A stretch of DNA of 19,035 nt, taken from contig SBFZ01000305.1 in assembly GCA_006227095.1 (NCBI GenBank), positions 1 to 19,035 of the forward strand. The letters are read 5' to 3'. Under the pieces are notes generated by a model that was not told where the DNA came from, made no database searches, and was given only the letters and a program-made list of their open reading frames with translations. Below are positions 6,323 to 13,048 of the stretch, piece by piece. Position numbers and translations under genes: made by a program. Source of the DNA: Bacteroidota bacterium. GTDB lineage: Bacteria; Bacteroidota; Bacteroidia; Bacteroidales; VadinHA17. The stretch's first letter is position 1. Each line of letters opens with the position of its first letter.

Positions 6323-8269
6323 ATGATTGCATCTGAAGCAATTGCCATTCTTAAGGAGAGGGCGATTGAACTGCCGGAAGAGATAATCAGGATAGCGGAG
6401 GGTGCCTCCTCCGCCGTATTCTTCAATAATTCAGAGGAGATACTTGCCGCCTCAACTCCCGGGAAAGATGATCTCATACATGAGGTGAAATATGATATTC
6501 CGGGAAAAGGTGAGGTTGTGGAGGTGGTGCTTCACCGGGTCACCAACGGGTTGTCTGCCAATTACACGGAACCATACATGAGAAGGCGTGATCCGGAGAC
6601 CATGCTGATAGGAGACTCCAGGCCGACAGACAAGAAGAGGTTTGAAGATGCATACGGATACCCCTTTGACAGGCTTAGGGGCGAGACGGTTGACTGGCTT
6701 TTGGGTCAGGAAGTGGGTATGTTCCTCTGTTTTGCAGGAAATTATCCGGTAGGTGCCGGAGGTATAGTTGTCACTCCGCTGAATGCATCGTTCTTTGCCT
6801 TTGGTCTTTCGCTGCTGCAGCGGATCATTGCCGTTGACCAGTTGCCTGAAGATTTCAGGGTGGAATCGGTTGTTTATGTTGCACCACCCTTCCGGCATAC
6901 CCATTTCAGCGGGCGTCAGGTGGTTGTGCATAACCGTAGGGAAGGACTGCATGAGATGTTTGCCTATAATCTCTACCCCGGACCCAGTGCCAAGAAGGGT
7001 TTTTACAGCGTGCTGCTTGACAAGGGTGAAGAGGAGGGATGGCTCACAACACATTGTTCCACGGTGCAGGTTGTCAGCCCATATGACAATATGACCACCT
7101 TCATGCATGAGGGTGCAAGCGGAGGGGGCAAGAGCGAGATGATACAGAACCTGGTCAGGGAACCCAACGGGCAGATAGTAATAGGGCAGAACATTATCAC
7201 CGGCGAGAAGCGTGTCATATCCATTCCACTCTTCTGTTCCTTCCATCCGGCAACTGATGACATGGCACTGTGCCATCCCTCATATCAGAAGAACAATGGC
7301 AAGCTGACGGTGGCAGACGCCGAAAATGCATGGTTTATAAGGGTTGACGGTGTCACCGGCTACGGTGATGATCCCTTCCTTGAAAAGATCACAATCAATC
7401 CGGAAGTACCGCTGCTTTTCCTGAATATAGACACGAGGCCGGACGGCACGGCGCTTATCTGGAATCACAAGGAGGACGCACCCGGGAAGAGGTGTCCGAA
7501 TCCCAGGGTTGTTCTGCCGCGCAGAATTGTTCCGGGTGTAATAAACAGGCCTGTCACCGTTGATGTGCGCAACTTTGGCGTCAGGATGCCTCCATGCACA
7601 TCTGAAAACCCGACATATGGCATTGCCGGTCTATTCCATATTCTTCCCCCGGCGCTGGCATGGCTGTGGCGGCTTGTGAGTCCCCGGGGCTACGCAAATC
7701 CCAGTGTCACCGGCAGCGGGGACCTGGAGAGTGAGGGAGCGGGCTCTTACTGGCCCTTTGCCACGGGTATAAAGGTGAGGCATGCCAACCTCCTGCTGGA
7801 ACAGATAGTAAATACGCCCAGGGTGCGGTATACACTTACCCCCAACCAGCACATAGGCGCATGGAAGGTGGGCTTCAAGCCTCAGCTTCTTATGAGAGAG
7901 TATCTCACAAGGAGGGGTAATGCCAAACTGAGGGCTGACCAGCTAAGGCCTGCACGGTGTCCTTTGCTCGGTTATGAACTGAACTATCTAACAATAGAAG
8001 GGTCACCGGTACCCACCAGGTTCCTGAAGGTGTACCGCCAGGCAGAGGTGGGTGAGGAGGGTTATGACGCCGGTGCTGTCATCCTGAAGGAATTCTTCAG
8101 GAAGGAGCTGACAGGATTTCTCTCACCTGATCTTGTGCCTCTGGGACGCAGGATTATCAATGCATTTCTTGATGACTGCCCTGTGGAGGAATATGCCCGG
8201 ATACTGCCAATGGAATACCAGTATTCATTCCTCACCATAAATGATTATGATCAGCAGGGTGGTCAGTAA
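6323..8269 (+). CDS. DUF4914-like protein with PEPCK-type P-loop
   Basis: A 648-residue cytosolic protein without signal peptide or membrane spans. Residues 264-271 (GASGGGKS, after FMH-E) form a P-loop of the short GxSGxGKS type seen in phosphoenolpyruvate carboxykinases and related kinases, with K270 as the phosphate-binding lysine. Length and overall pattern (ETVDWLLGQEVGMFLCFAGN, NASFFAFGLSLLQR) fit what I remember of DUF4914, a family of about 630 residues found mostly in Bacteroidota. The usual PckA landmarks outside the P-loop are not recognisable, so I do not call it PEP carboxykinase. Nucleotide-dependent phosphotransfer is the likely chemistry; the substrate is unknown. It has its own candidate promoter and ends 3 bases before the stop of the convergent gene, with no room for a separate terminator. 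Confidence 0.7.
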   Translation: MIASEAIAILKERAIELPEEIIRIAEGASSAVFFNNSEEILAASTPGKDDLIHEVKYDIPGKGEVVEVVLHRVTNGLSANYTEPYMRRRDPETMLIGDSRPTDKKRFEDAYGYPFDRLRGETVDWLLGQEVGMFLCFAGNYPVGAGGIVVTPLNASFFAFGLSLLQRIIAVDQLPEDFRVESVVYVAPPFRHTHFSGRQVVVHNRREGLHEMFAYNLYPGPSAKKGFYSVLLDKGEEEGWLTTHCSTVQVVSPYDNMTTFMHEGASGGGKSEMIQNLVREPNGQIVIGQNIITGEKRVISIPLFCSFHPATDDMALCHPSYQKNNGKLTVADAENAWFIRVDGVTGYGDDPFLEKITINPEVPLLFLNIDTRPDGTALIWNHKEDAPGKRCPNPRVVLPRRIVPGVINRPVTVDVRNFGVRMPPCTSENPTYGIAGLFHILPPALAWLWRLVSPRGYANPSVTGSGDLESEGAGSYWPFATGIKVRHANLLLEQIVNTPRVRYTLTPNQHIGAWKVGFKPQLLMREYLTRRGNAKLRADQLRPARCPLLGYELNYLTIEGSPVPTRFLKVYRQAEVGEEGYDAGAVILKEFFRKELTGFLSPDLVPLGRRIINAFLDDCPVEEYARILPMEYQYSFLTINDYDQQGGQ

Positions 8270-8272
8270 GAG

Positions 8273-9517
8273 TCAGTTCCTGAAGTCAGCCAGCTCGTTG
8301 GGATAAGCGTTGGTCTCAAGCTTCTTCTTGACCTCCTTGAATGCCTGCAGGGTATAATTGACGTCCTCCATTGTATGGACAGCCGTCGGGATGATCCTGA
8401 GCATGATAACACCCCTGGGAACCACCGGGTAGATCACCACCGAGCAGAAGATCCCGTAGTTTTTCCTCAGGTCCTTGATAAGCTGAGTGGTCACTGCCAG
8501 TTCACCGTTGAAGAATACCGGTGTGACGGGTGACTGAGTCTTTCCAAGGTCAAAGCCGGCTTCCCTGAAGCCTTTCTGCAGGGCATTGGCTATTTCCCAC
8601 AGTTTTTCGCGGAATTCCGGATGATTCTTCATCATCTCAAGGCGCTTGATGGCTCCCACTGTCATTGCCATCGGCAGTGACTTGGCATAGATCTGTGACC
8701 GGAGGTTGAATCTCAGGTAGCTTATGACATCCTTGTCACCGGCCACGAATCCGCCTATCCCGGCAAAGCTTTTCGCGAAGGTGGCAAAGTATACGTCGAT
8801 ATCATCCTGAACACCGAAATGTTCACCAGTTCCGGCTCCGGTTTTGCCCATGGTGCCAGTGCCGTGGGCATCATCAACCACGAGGCGGAAGTTGTATTTC
8901 TTCTTGAAGGAGACTATTTTGTCGAGGGCGCCAAGGTCACCGGCCATGCCGAAGACTCCTTCGGTGATGACCATGATTCCTCCTCCTGTCTGTGCAACGA
9001 TTTTCTGTGCATGCTGAAGCTGCTTTTCGAAGCTCTCCATGTCATTGTGTGCAAAGACAAACCTCTTTGACAGGACCATCCTCAGGCCGTCCATTATGCA
9101 GGCGTGTGACTCTGAGTCGTAAACAATGACATCATGTCTTCCTGCCAGGCTGTCAATTATTGAAACCATCCCCTGGTAACCATAGTTGAGGAGGTACGCA
9201 GCTTCCTTTCCGACAAATTCAGCAGCCATCTGCTCAAATTTCTCATGCATGGTGGTCTGCCCTGACATCATCCTTGCGCCCATCGGGTATGCCATTCCGT
9301 ACTGTGCTGCTGCTTCGGCGTCAACTTTTCGAATTTCAGGATGGTTTGCGAGCCCGAGGTAATTATTGAGACTCCAGTTTAGGACCTCCTTGCCCATGAA
9401 TTTCATGCGGGGACCAATTTCACCCTCAAGTTTTGGGAACATAAAGTATCCGTCACCCTGTTCCTGGTACTGTCCGAGCGCACCACGGTTCTTTCTGATC
9501 TTGTCGAAAATATCCAC
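8273..9517 (-). CDS. Alpha-oxoamine synthase (SPT/KBL/cysteate acyltransferase type)
   Basis: A 414-residue PLP enzyme of aminotransferase fold type I. The cofactor-lysine motif TFAKSFAGIGGF puts the Schiff-base lysine at K249; DDAHG (residues 215-219) supplies the aspartate and histidine that hold PLP, and H138 in SESHAC is the ring-stacking position. The family condenses an amino acid with an acyl thioester and releases CO2. Candidate roles are serine palmitoyltransferase (sphingolipids), the related cysteate acyltransferase of sulfonolipid synthesis, or 2-amino-3-ketobutyrate CoA ligase. Motifs alone do not separate them. The N-terminal region with YFMFPKLEGEIGPRMKF and NWSLNNYLGLANHPEIRK is typical of a Bacteroidota-wide branch often annotated only as aminotransferase. 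The start is GTG at 9517: the only upstream codons before an in-frame stop contain no ATG, and the promoter leaves a 28-base gap. Confidence 0.85.
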   Translation of the reverse strand: MDIFDKIRKNRGALGQYQEQGDGYFMFPKLEGEIGPRMKFMGKEVLNWSLNNYLGLANHPEIRKVDAEAAAQYGMAYPMGARMMSGQTTMHEKFEQMAAEFVGKEAAYLLNYGYQGMVSIIDSLAGRHDVIVYDSESHACIMDGLRMVLSKRFVFAHNDMESFEKQLQHAQKIVAQTGGGIMVITEGVFGMAGDLGALDKIVSFKKKYNFRLVVDDAHGTGTMGKTGAGTGEHFGVQDDIDVYFATFAKSFAGIGGFVAGDKDVISYLRFNLRSQIYAKSLPMAMTVGAIKRLEMMKNHPEFREKLWEIANALQKGFREAGFDLGKTQSPVTPVFFNGELAVTTQLIKDLRKNYGIFCSVVIYPVVPRGVIMLRIIPTAVHTMEDVNYTLQAFKEVKKKLETNAYPNELADFRN

Positions 9518-9545
9518 GTCGAGTATTTTTTTTGATTATTGCCCG

Positions 9546-9575
9546 CAAAATTATTAAAAACATTCCTCCGGCAAA
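9546..9575 (-). promoter_or_regulatory. Bacteroidota-type promoter of the alpha-oxoamine synthase gene
   Basis: On the minus strand TTTG (9575 to 9572) is followed after 18 bases by TAATTTTG (9553 to 9546). This fits the -33 TTTG / -7 TAnnTTTG pair and is the most complete promoter in the window. The -7 box ends 28 bases before the GTG start. Confidence 0.65.
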
Positions 9576-9576
9576 G

Positions 9577-9596
9577 TACCTATTTATACCTATTTG
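9577..9596. repeat. Two tandem 10-base repeats beside the -33 element
   Basis: TACCTATTTA (9577-9586) is followed directly by TACCTATTTG (9587-9596), nine of ten bases identical and spaced by one helical turn. The pair lies immediately upstream of the -33 TTTG of the minus-strand gene, a position where an activator could bind. It may also be chance in AT-rich sequence. Confidence 0.5.
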
Positions 9597-9685
9597 TTAC
9601 CATGAATTAACATACTCTTAACTACGATGTATCCATTATTCAATCACTTTTGTGCCATATTGGTTCCTTTAATGAAAAAAAAGAG

Positions 9686-9693
9686 TAATTTTG
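9686..9693 (+). promoter_or_regulatory. Candidate -7 box (TAATTTTG) for the bamD operon
   Basis: TAATTTTG matches TAnnTTTG and ends 16 bases before the bamD ATG, giving a very short leader. A TTG at 9660-9662 could serve as -33, although the 23-base spacing is longer than at the neighbouring promoter. It would drive the bamD to fabI gene run. Confidence 0.55.
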
Positions 9694-9709
9694 CGCAACA
9701 TTTCCGGGT

Positions 9710-10528
9710 ATGAGAATCAGACCGATAACATTCTTGATTATTGCCCTCATTGCAACGTCGTGCGGTGAGTATGAAAAACTTCTGAAGAGCACTGACTTCG
9801 AGCTCAAGAAACAGAAGGTGTATGACTATTTTGATGACGGGAAGTATACCAGGTCAATTGAGCTTCTGTCACAGATACTTCCCCGGTACAGGGCTACTGA
9901 CGAAGCAGAGCAGCTCAACTGGATAAATGCCCAGGCTCATTTCAGGATCCGTGATTACATGATGGCAGGGCAGTATTACCAGAATTTTGCCGATACCTAC
10001 CCGGGCAGCAACAATGCGGAAGAAGCATCATACCTGGCGGCACTGTGCGAATATTACCAGAGTCCCCGGCCGGAGCTGGACCAGACAAATACCAGGGCGG
10101 CCATAGAGAGTTTCATGATTTTCATGCAGAGGTATCCGACAAGCACCAGGACTGAAGATTGCAAGGCACGTGTTCTTGAGCTGCAGGAAAAGCTGGTTGA
10201 GAAATCGTATCTCAGTGCGAGGCTGTATTATGACCTTGGGGAATACAGGGCAGCCACAGTCTCGCTGGCAAACAGCCTTAAAGAGTATCCTGATACCAGG
10301 TATCGTGAGGAACTGATGTTTCTCAAGCTCGATGCCCTTTACCTTTATGCTGTAAACAGTGTTCCCGAAAGGAGGGTGGAACGGTACCAGACAACACTTG
10401 ACGAGTATTATTCGTTTATAGAAGAGTTCCCGCAGAGTAAATTCTCGAAGGACGTAGCAAGGATCTTTGAAAGCACGGCGAAGTTCCTGAAGGTGGATAC
10501 ATCCGTGCAGCAGACTGAAAACAACTGA
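9710..10528 (+). CDS. bamD: Outer membrane assembly lipoprotein BamD
   Basis: A 272-residue lipoprotein of the BAM complex, which inserts beta-barrel proteins into the outer membrane. The signal peptide ends in a lipobox-like IATSC with the lipidated cysteine at C18, so the protein is anchored to the inner leaflet of the outer membrane. The rest is a series of TPR-like helical repeats: VYDYFDDGKYTRSIELLSQI, then AHFRIRDYMMAGQYYQNFADTYP, YLSARLYYDLGEYRAATVSL and a final EEFPQSKFSKDVARIFE. Length and repeat layout are normal for Bacteroidota BamD. It is the first gene of a tight cluster; rpoZ begins 14 bases downstream. Confidence 0.92.
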   Translation: MRIRPITFLIIALIATSCGEYEKLLKSTDFELKKQKVYDYFDDGKYTRSIELLSQILPRYRATDEAEQLNWINAQAHFRIRDYMMAGQYYQNFADTYPGSNNAEEASYLAALCEYYQSPRPELDQTNTRAAIESFMIFMQRYPTSTRTEDCKARVLELQEKLVEKSYLSARLYYDLGEYRAATVSLANSLKEYPDTRYREELMFLKLDALYLYAVNSVPERRVERYQTTLDEYYSFIEEFPQSKFSKDVARIFESTAKFLKVDTSVQQTENN

Positions 10529-10542
10529 TTATCAAAACAGAT

Positions 10543-10878
10543 ATGGATTACAAAAAGACATCGGCATCCTACACTACCATTACCAGGGACATTGACAAAT
10601 TTGACGCGGAAACCGGAAATATCTATGAAAGTGTCATAATATGTACCCGGAGGGCGAACCAGATTGCAGTTGAGATGAAGCAGGAGCTGAACTCGAAGCT
10701 TGAAGAGTTTGCCTCGTTCAATGACAACCTTGAAGAAGTGTTTGAGAACAGGGAGCAGATTGAGATATCCAAATTCTATGAGAGGCTGCCGAAGCCAACT
10801 CTTATTTCTCTTGCTGAGTTTCAAGACAGCAAGATCTACTACCGCAATCCTGACAAGGACCAGAAGCAGAAAAAATAA
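10543..10878 (+). CDS. rpoZ: RNA polymerase omega subunit, Bacteroidota form
   Basis: A 111-residue protein that matches the divergent omega of Bacteroidota: MDYKKT at the start, TGNIYESVIICTRRANQIAVEMKQEL (about residues 26-51) as the omega core that clamps the beta-prime C-terminus, and FENREQIEISKFYERLPKPT in the tail. The ANQI-type helix corresponds to the RARQL segment of the proteobacterial protein. Plain HMMs often miss this form and it is then left as hypothetical. Position between bamD and coaBC (14 and 9 base gaps) is itself a strong marker. Cytosolic. Confidence 0.88.
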   Translation: MDYKKTSASYTTITRDIDKFDAETGNIYESVIICTRRANQIAVEMKQELNSKLEEFASFNDNLEEVFENREQIEISKFYERLPKPTLISLAEFQDSKIYYRNPDKDQKQKK

Positions 10879-10887
10879 TGGCATAAC

Positions 10888-12099
10888 ATGCTTAAAGGCA
10901 GGAAAATACTGCTTGGAGTCACCGGAGGTATAGCAGCTTACAAGGCTGCTGTAATCATCCGGTTGCTTGTTAAGGAGGGGGCTGAGGTAAAGGTTGTCAT
11001 GACACCTCTTTCAAAGGAGTTCATAACTCCGCTTACGCTCGCTACCCTTTCAAGAAATCCCGTACTGGTTGATTTCTTTGACCCCGAAGACGGCAGGTGG
11101 AACAGTCATATTGATCTCGGCCTCTGGGCTGACCTGTTCCTGATAGCACCAGCCACGGCCAACACAATGGGGAAAATGGCAGCCGGGATTGCTGACAACC
11201 TTCTTCTGACCACGTATCTGTCTGCACGCTGCCCGGTCTTTATTGCCCCTGCAATGGACCTTGACATGCTTGCCCATCCTGCCACTGCAGGCAACATTGA
11301 AAAGCTGAGGTCATTCGGAAACAATATCATTGAACCTGATACCGGCGAACTTGCAAGCGGTCTGGAGGGTAAGGGACGGATGGCTGAGCCGGATGTTATA
11401 GTCAGGGAGATTAAAGAGTTCCTCTCAAAAAAAAAAATAACTGAACTGCCTCTTCAGGGCAGGAGACTCCTCATAAATGCCGGACCAACGGTTGAACCTA
11501 TTGACCCGGTCAGGTATATCAGCAACCATTCATCAGGCCGTATGGGAATAGCCCTGGCTGACGAGGCTGCCAGGCTGGGCGCTCAGGTAACCCTTGTGCT
11601 TGGACCGGTGGACGTAAAGCCTGAGGGGAATGGCATTAAGGTCATTCATGTAACCACAGCTGCAGAGATGGCCGAGGCTTCGATTGAAGCATTCCCCGGG
11701 TCGGATATAGCAATTCTTGCAGCTGCCGTGGCCGACTTCACCCCTGAGACGGTTTCCTCCTCCAAAATGAAAAGGGGTGATACAGATCTTGTCATAAGGC
11801 TGAAGCCTACTGAAGATATTGCAGCCAGGCTGGGCCGGATGAAGGGCAAAGGGCAGTTCCTCGCAGGGTTCGCACTGGAAACGGACAACGAGGTGGTGAA
11901 CGCAAGGGAAAAAATGCACCGGAAAAACCTTGACATGATCATACTCAACTCCCTCAGGGATGAAGGAGCAGGGTTTGGTCATGATACCAACAGGGTAACC
12001 ATCATTGACCGTAACGATAATATTGATAAATTTGAACTTAAACCGAAGGATCAGGTGGCTTCGGATATTTTGAACAGGATCATTTCACTGATACGCTGA
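10888..12099 (+). CDS. coaBC: Bifunctional PPC decarboxylase / PPC synthetase CoaBC
   Basis: Makes 4'-phosphopantetheine from 4'-phosphopantothenate in two steps of CoA synthesis. The N-terminal flavodoxin-like CoaC domain (about residues 1-178) has the FMN motif GVTGGIAAYKA, the catalytic histidine H74 in NSHIDLGLWADL and PATANTMGKMAAGIADNLL. The C-terminal CoaB domain (about 190-403) has INAGPTVEPIDPVRYISNHS with SGRMG, and the NDNIDKFELKPKDQVA end. Two active-site positions differ from E. coli Dfp: PAMD (D124) for PAMN and ASG (S157) where the flap carries ACG. The interdomain linker is encoded over an A11 tract at 11427-11437 (SKKKI). Gaps of 9 and 6 bases to its neighbours place it inside the operon. 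Confidence 0.95.
   Translation: MLKGRKILLGVTGGIAAYKAAVIIRLLVKEGAEVKVVMTPLSKEFITPLTLATLSRNPVLVDFFDPEDGRWNSHIDLGLWADLFLIAPATANTMGKMAAGIADNLLLTTYLSARCPVFIAPAMDLDMLAHPATAGNIEKLRSFGNNIIEPDTGELASGLEGKGRMAEPDVIVREIKEFLSKKKITELPLQGRRLLINAGPTVEPIDPVRYISNHSSGRMGIALADEAARLGAQVTLVLGPVDVKPEGNGIKVIHVTTAAEMAEASIEAFPGSDIAILAAAVADFTPETVSSSKMKRGDTDLVIRLKPTEDIAARLGRMKGKGQFLAGFALETDNEVVNAREKMHRKNLDMIILNSLRDEGAGFGHDTNRVTIIDRNDNIDKFELKPKDQVASDILNRIISLIR
11427..11437 (+). repeat. A11 homopolymer in the coaBC interdomain linker
   Basis: Eleven consecutive A residues encode the lysines of SKKKI between the CoaC and CoaB domains. Adding one A gives a TGA two codons after the tract; losing one A gives a TAA immediately after it. 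Tracts of this length are known sites of polymerase slippage, so a fraction of product could be CoaC alone. Whether slippage happens here is not shown. Confidence 0.9.
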
Positions 12100-12105
12100 T
12101 CTGCA

Positions 12106-13038
12106 ATGAATCAACGAATTAAAAGGATTCTTGTCATGCTGGCGGTTCTGATGTTTTCAGTTCCGTTTACCGTCATGTCACAGGAGCTCTACTGCAATGT
12201 CCAGGTCTCTGCGCAGAAGATTCAGGGGTCAAACAGGGAGGTCTTTCAGAACATGCAGCGTGACATCTATGAGTTCATGAACAGCATGGTATGGACTGAC
12301 AATCTGTTCAGTTTTTCAGAGAGGATTGAGTGCAATCTCCTGATAAACCTTGACGAACAGCTCTCTGCCGATGAGTTCAGGGGTACCATCCAGGTACAGC
12401 TCAGCCGGCCGGTCTATAACACCACGTACAAGTCGACGGTCCTGAACTTTGTTGACAACAGTTTTCAGTTCAGGTATGTTGAGTTCCAGCCGCTGGAGTT
12501 CAATCCCAACAGTCATTCCAGCAACCTTGTTTCAGTTCTGGCATACTATGCCTATCTCCTTATCGGGATGGATTTCGACACCTATTCGCAGGGAGGTGGC
12601 ACCCCTTATTTCCAGGTTGCGGAAAAGATTGTCACCAATGCACAGAATGCACCCGAGCAGGGATGGAAGCCCTATGACGGGTCGAGGAACAGGAACAGGT
12701 ACTGGCTGGTTAAAAACATACTGGACAATGAATATGCAGGTGTCAGGGAGTTCATGTACCTGTACCACCTGAGGGGCCTTGACCGGATGGAGTCTGACAT
12801 GACCCAGGCCAGGAGCGAGATCTATGAAAGCCTCCGGCGGCTGCAGGAGGTCTACCGCCGCAGGCCTGATCCGTTCATGTACTACATGACGGTGGTTCTT
12901 GATGCCAAGGCTGACGAGATTGTAAACATTTTTTCCCAGGGTTTCCCTGAAGAAAAGAACAGGGTTGTCCAGGTTCTGACAGAAATAGACCCGGCCAACG
13001 AAAACAAGTATCAGAAGATACTATCCGCCAACAGTTAA
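12106..13038 (+). CDS. Secreted DUF4835 protein
   Basis: A 310-residue exported protein. Signal peptide at residues 1-26, with the mature end near QELYCNVQVS. The mature region shows the DUF4835 pattern: CNVQVSAQKIQGSNREVF, then LQRDIYEFMN-like FQNMQRDIYEFMNSMVW, RIECNLLINL, SRPVYNTTYKSTVLNFVD and LVSVLAYYAYLLIGMDFDTY. The last third is helical (MTQARSEIYESLRRLQEVYR). The function is unknown. It is found almost always between coaBC and recN in Bacteroidota, and an envelope location follows from the signal peptide. The start is 6 bases after the coaBC stop and recN begins 10 bases after its own stop. Confidence 0.88.
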   Translation: MNQRIKRILVMLAVLMFSVPFTVMSQELYCNVQVSAQKIQGSNREVFQNMQRDIYEFMNSMVWTDNLFSFSERIECNLLINLDEQLSADEFRGTIQVQLSRPVYNTTYKSTVLNFVDNSFQFRYVEFQPLEFNPNSHSSNLVSVLAYYAYLLIGMDFDTYSQGGGTPYFQVAEKIVTNAQNAPEQGWKPYDGSRNRNRYWLVKNILDNEYAGVREFMYLYHLRGLDRMESDMTQARSEIYESLRRLQEVYRRRPDPFMYYMTVVLDAKADEIVNIFSQGFPEEKNRVVQVLTEIDPANENKYQKILSANS

Positions 13039-13048
13039 CACACTGCTG

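Noticed and set aside
6452..7276. 274-codon open frame on the minus strand inside the DUF4914-like gene
   Set aside because: It is antisense to a gene with clear motifs, has no recognisable domain, and its composition looks like a reverse-frame reading of coding sequence.
6323..8269. Calling the P-loop protein ATP-dependent PEP carboxykinase (pckA)
   Set aside because: Only the P-loop resembles PckA; the other substrate and metal motifs are not recognisable, and the length is about 110 residues greater than usual PckA.
8273..9517. Naming the PLP enzyme outright as serine palmitoyltransferase or kbl
   Set aside because: The visible motifs are shared by the whole alpha-oxoamine synthase family, so only a family-level call is justified without a phylogeny.
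11533..11982. 149-codon minus-strand open frame inside coaBC
   Set aside because: Antisense to the conserved CoaB domain and without any recognisable feature.
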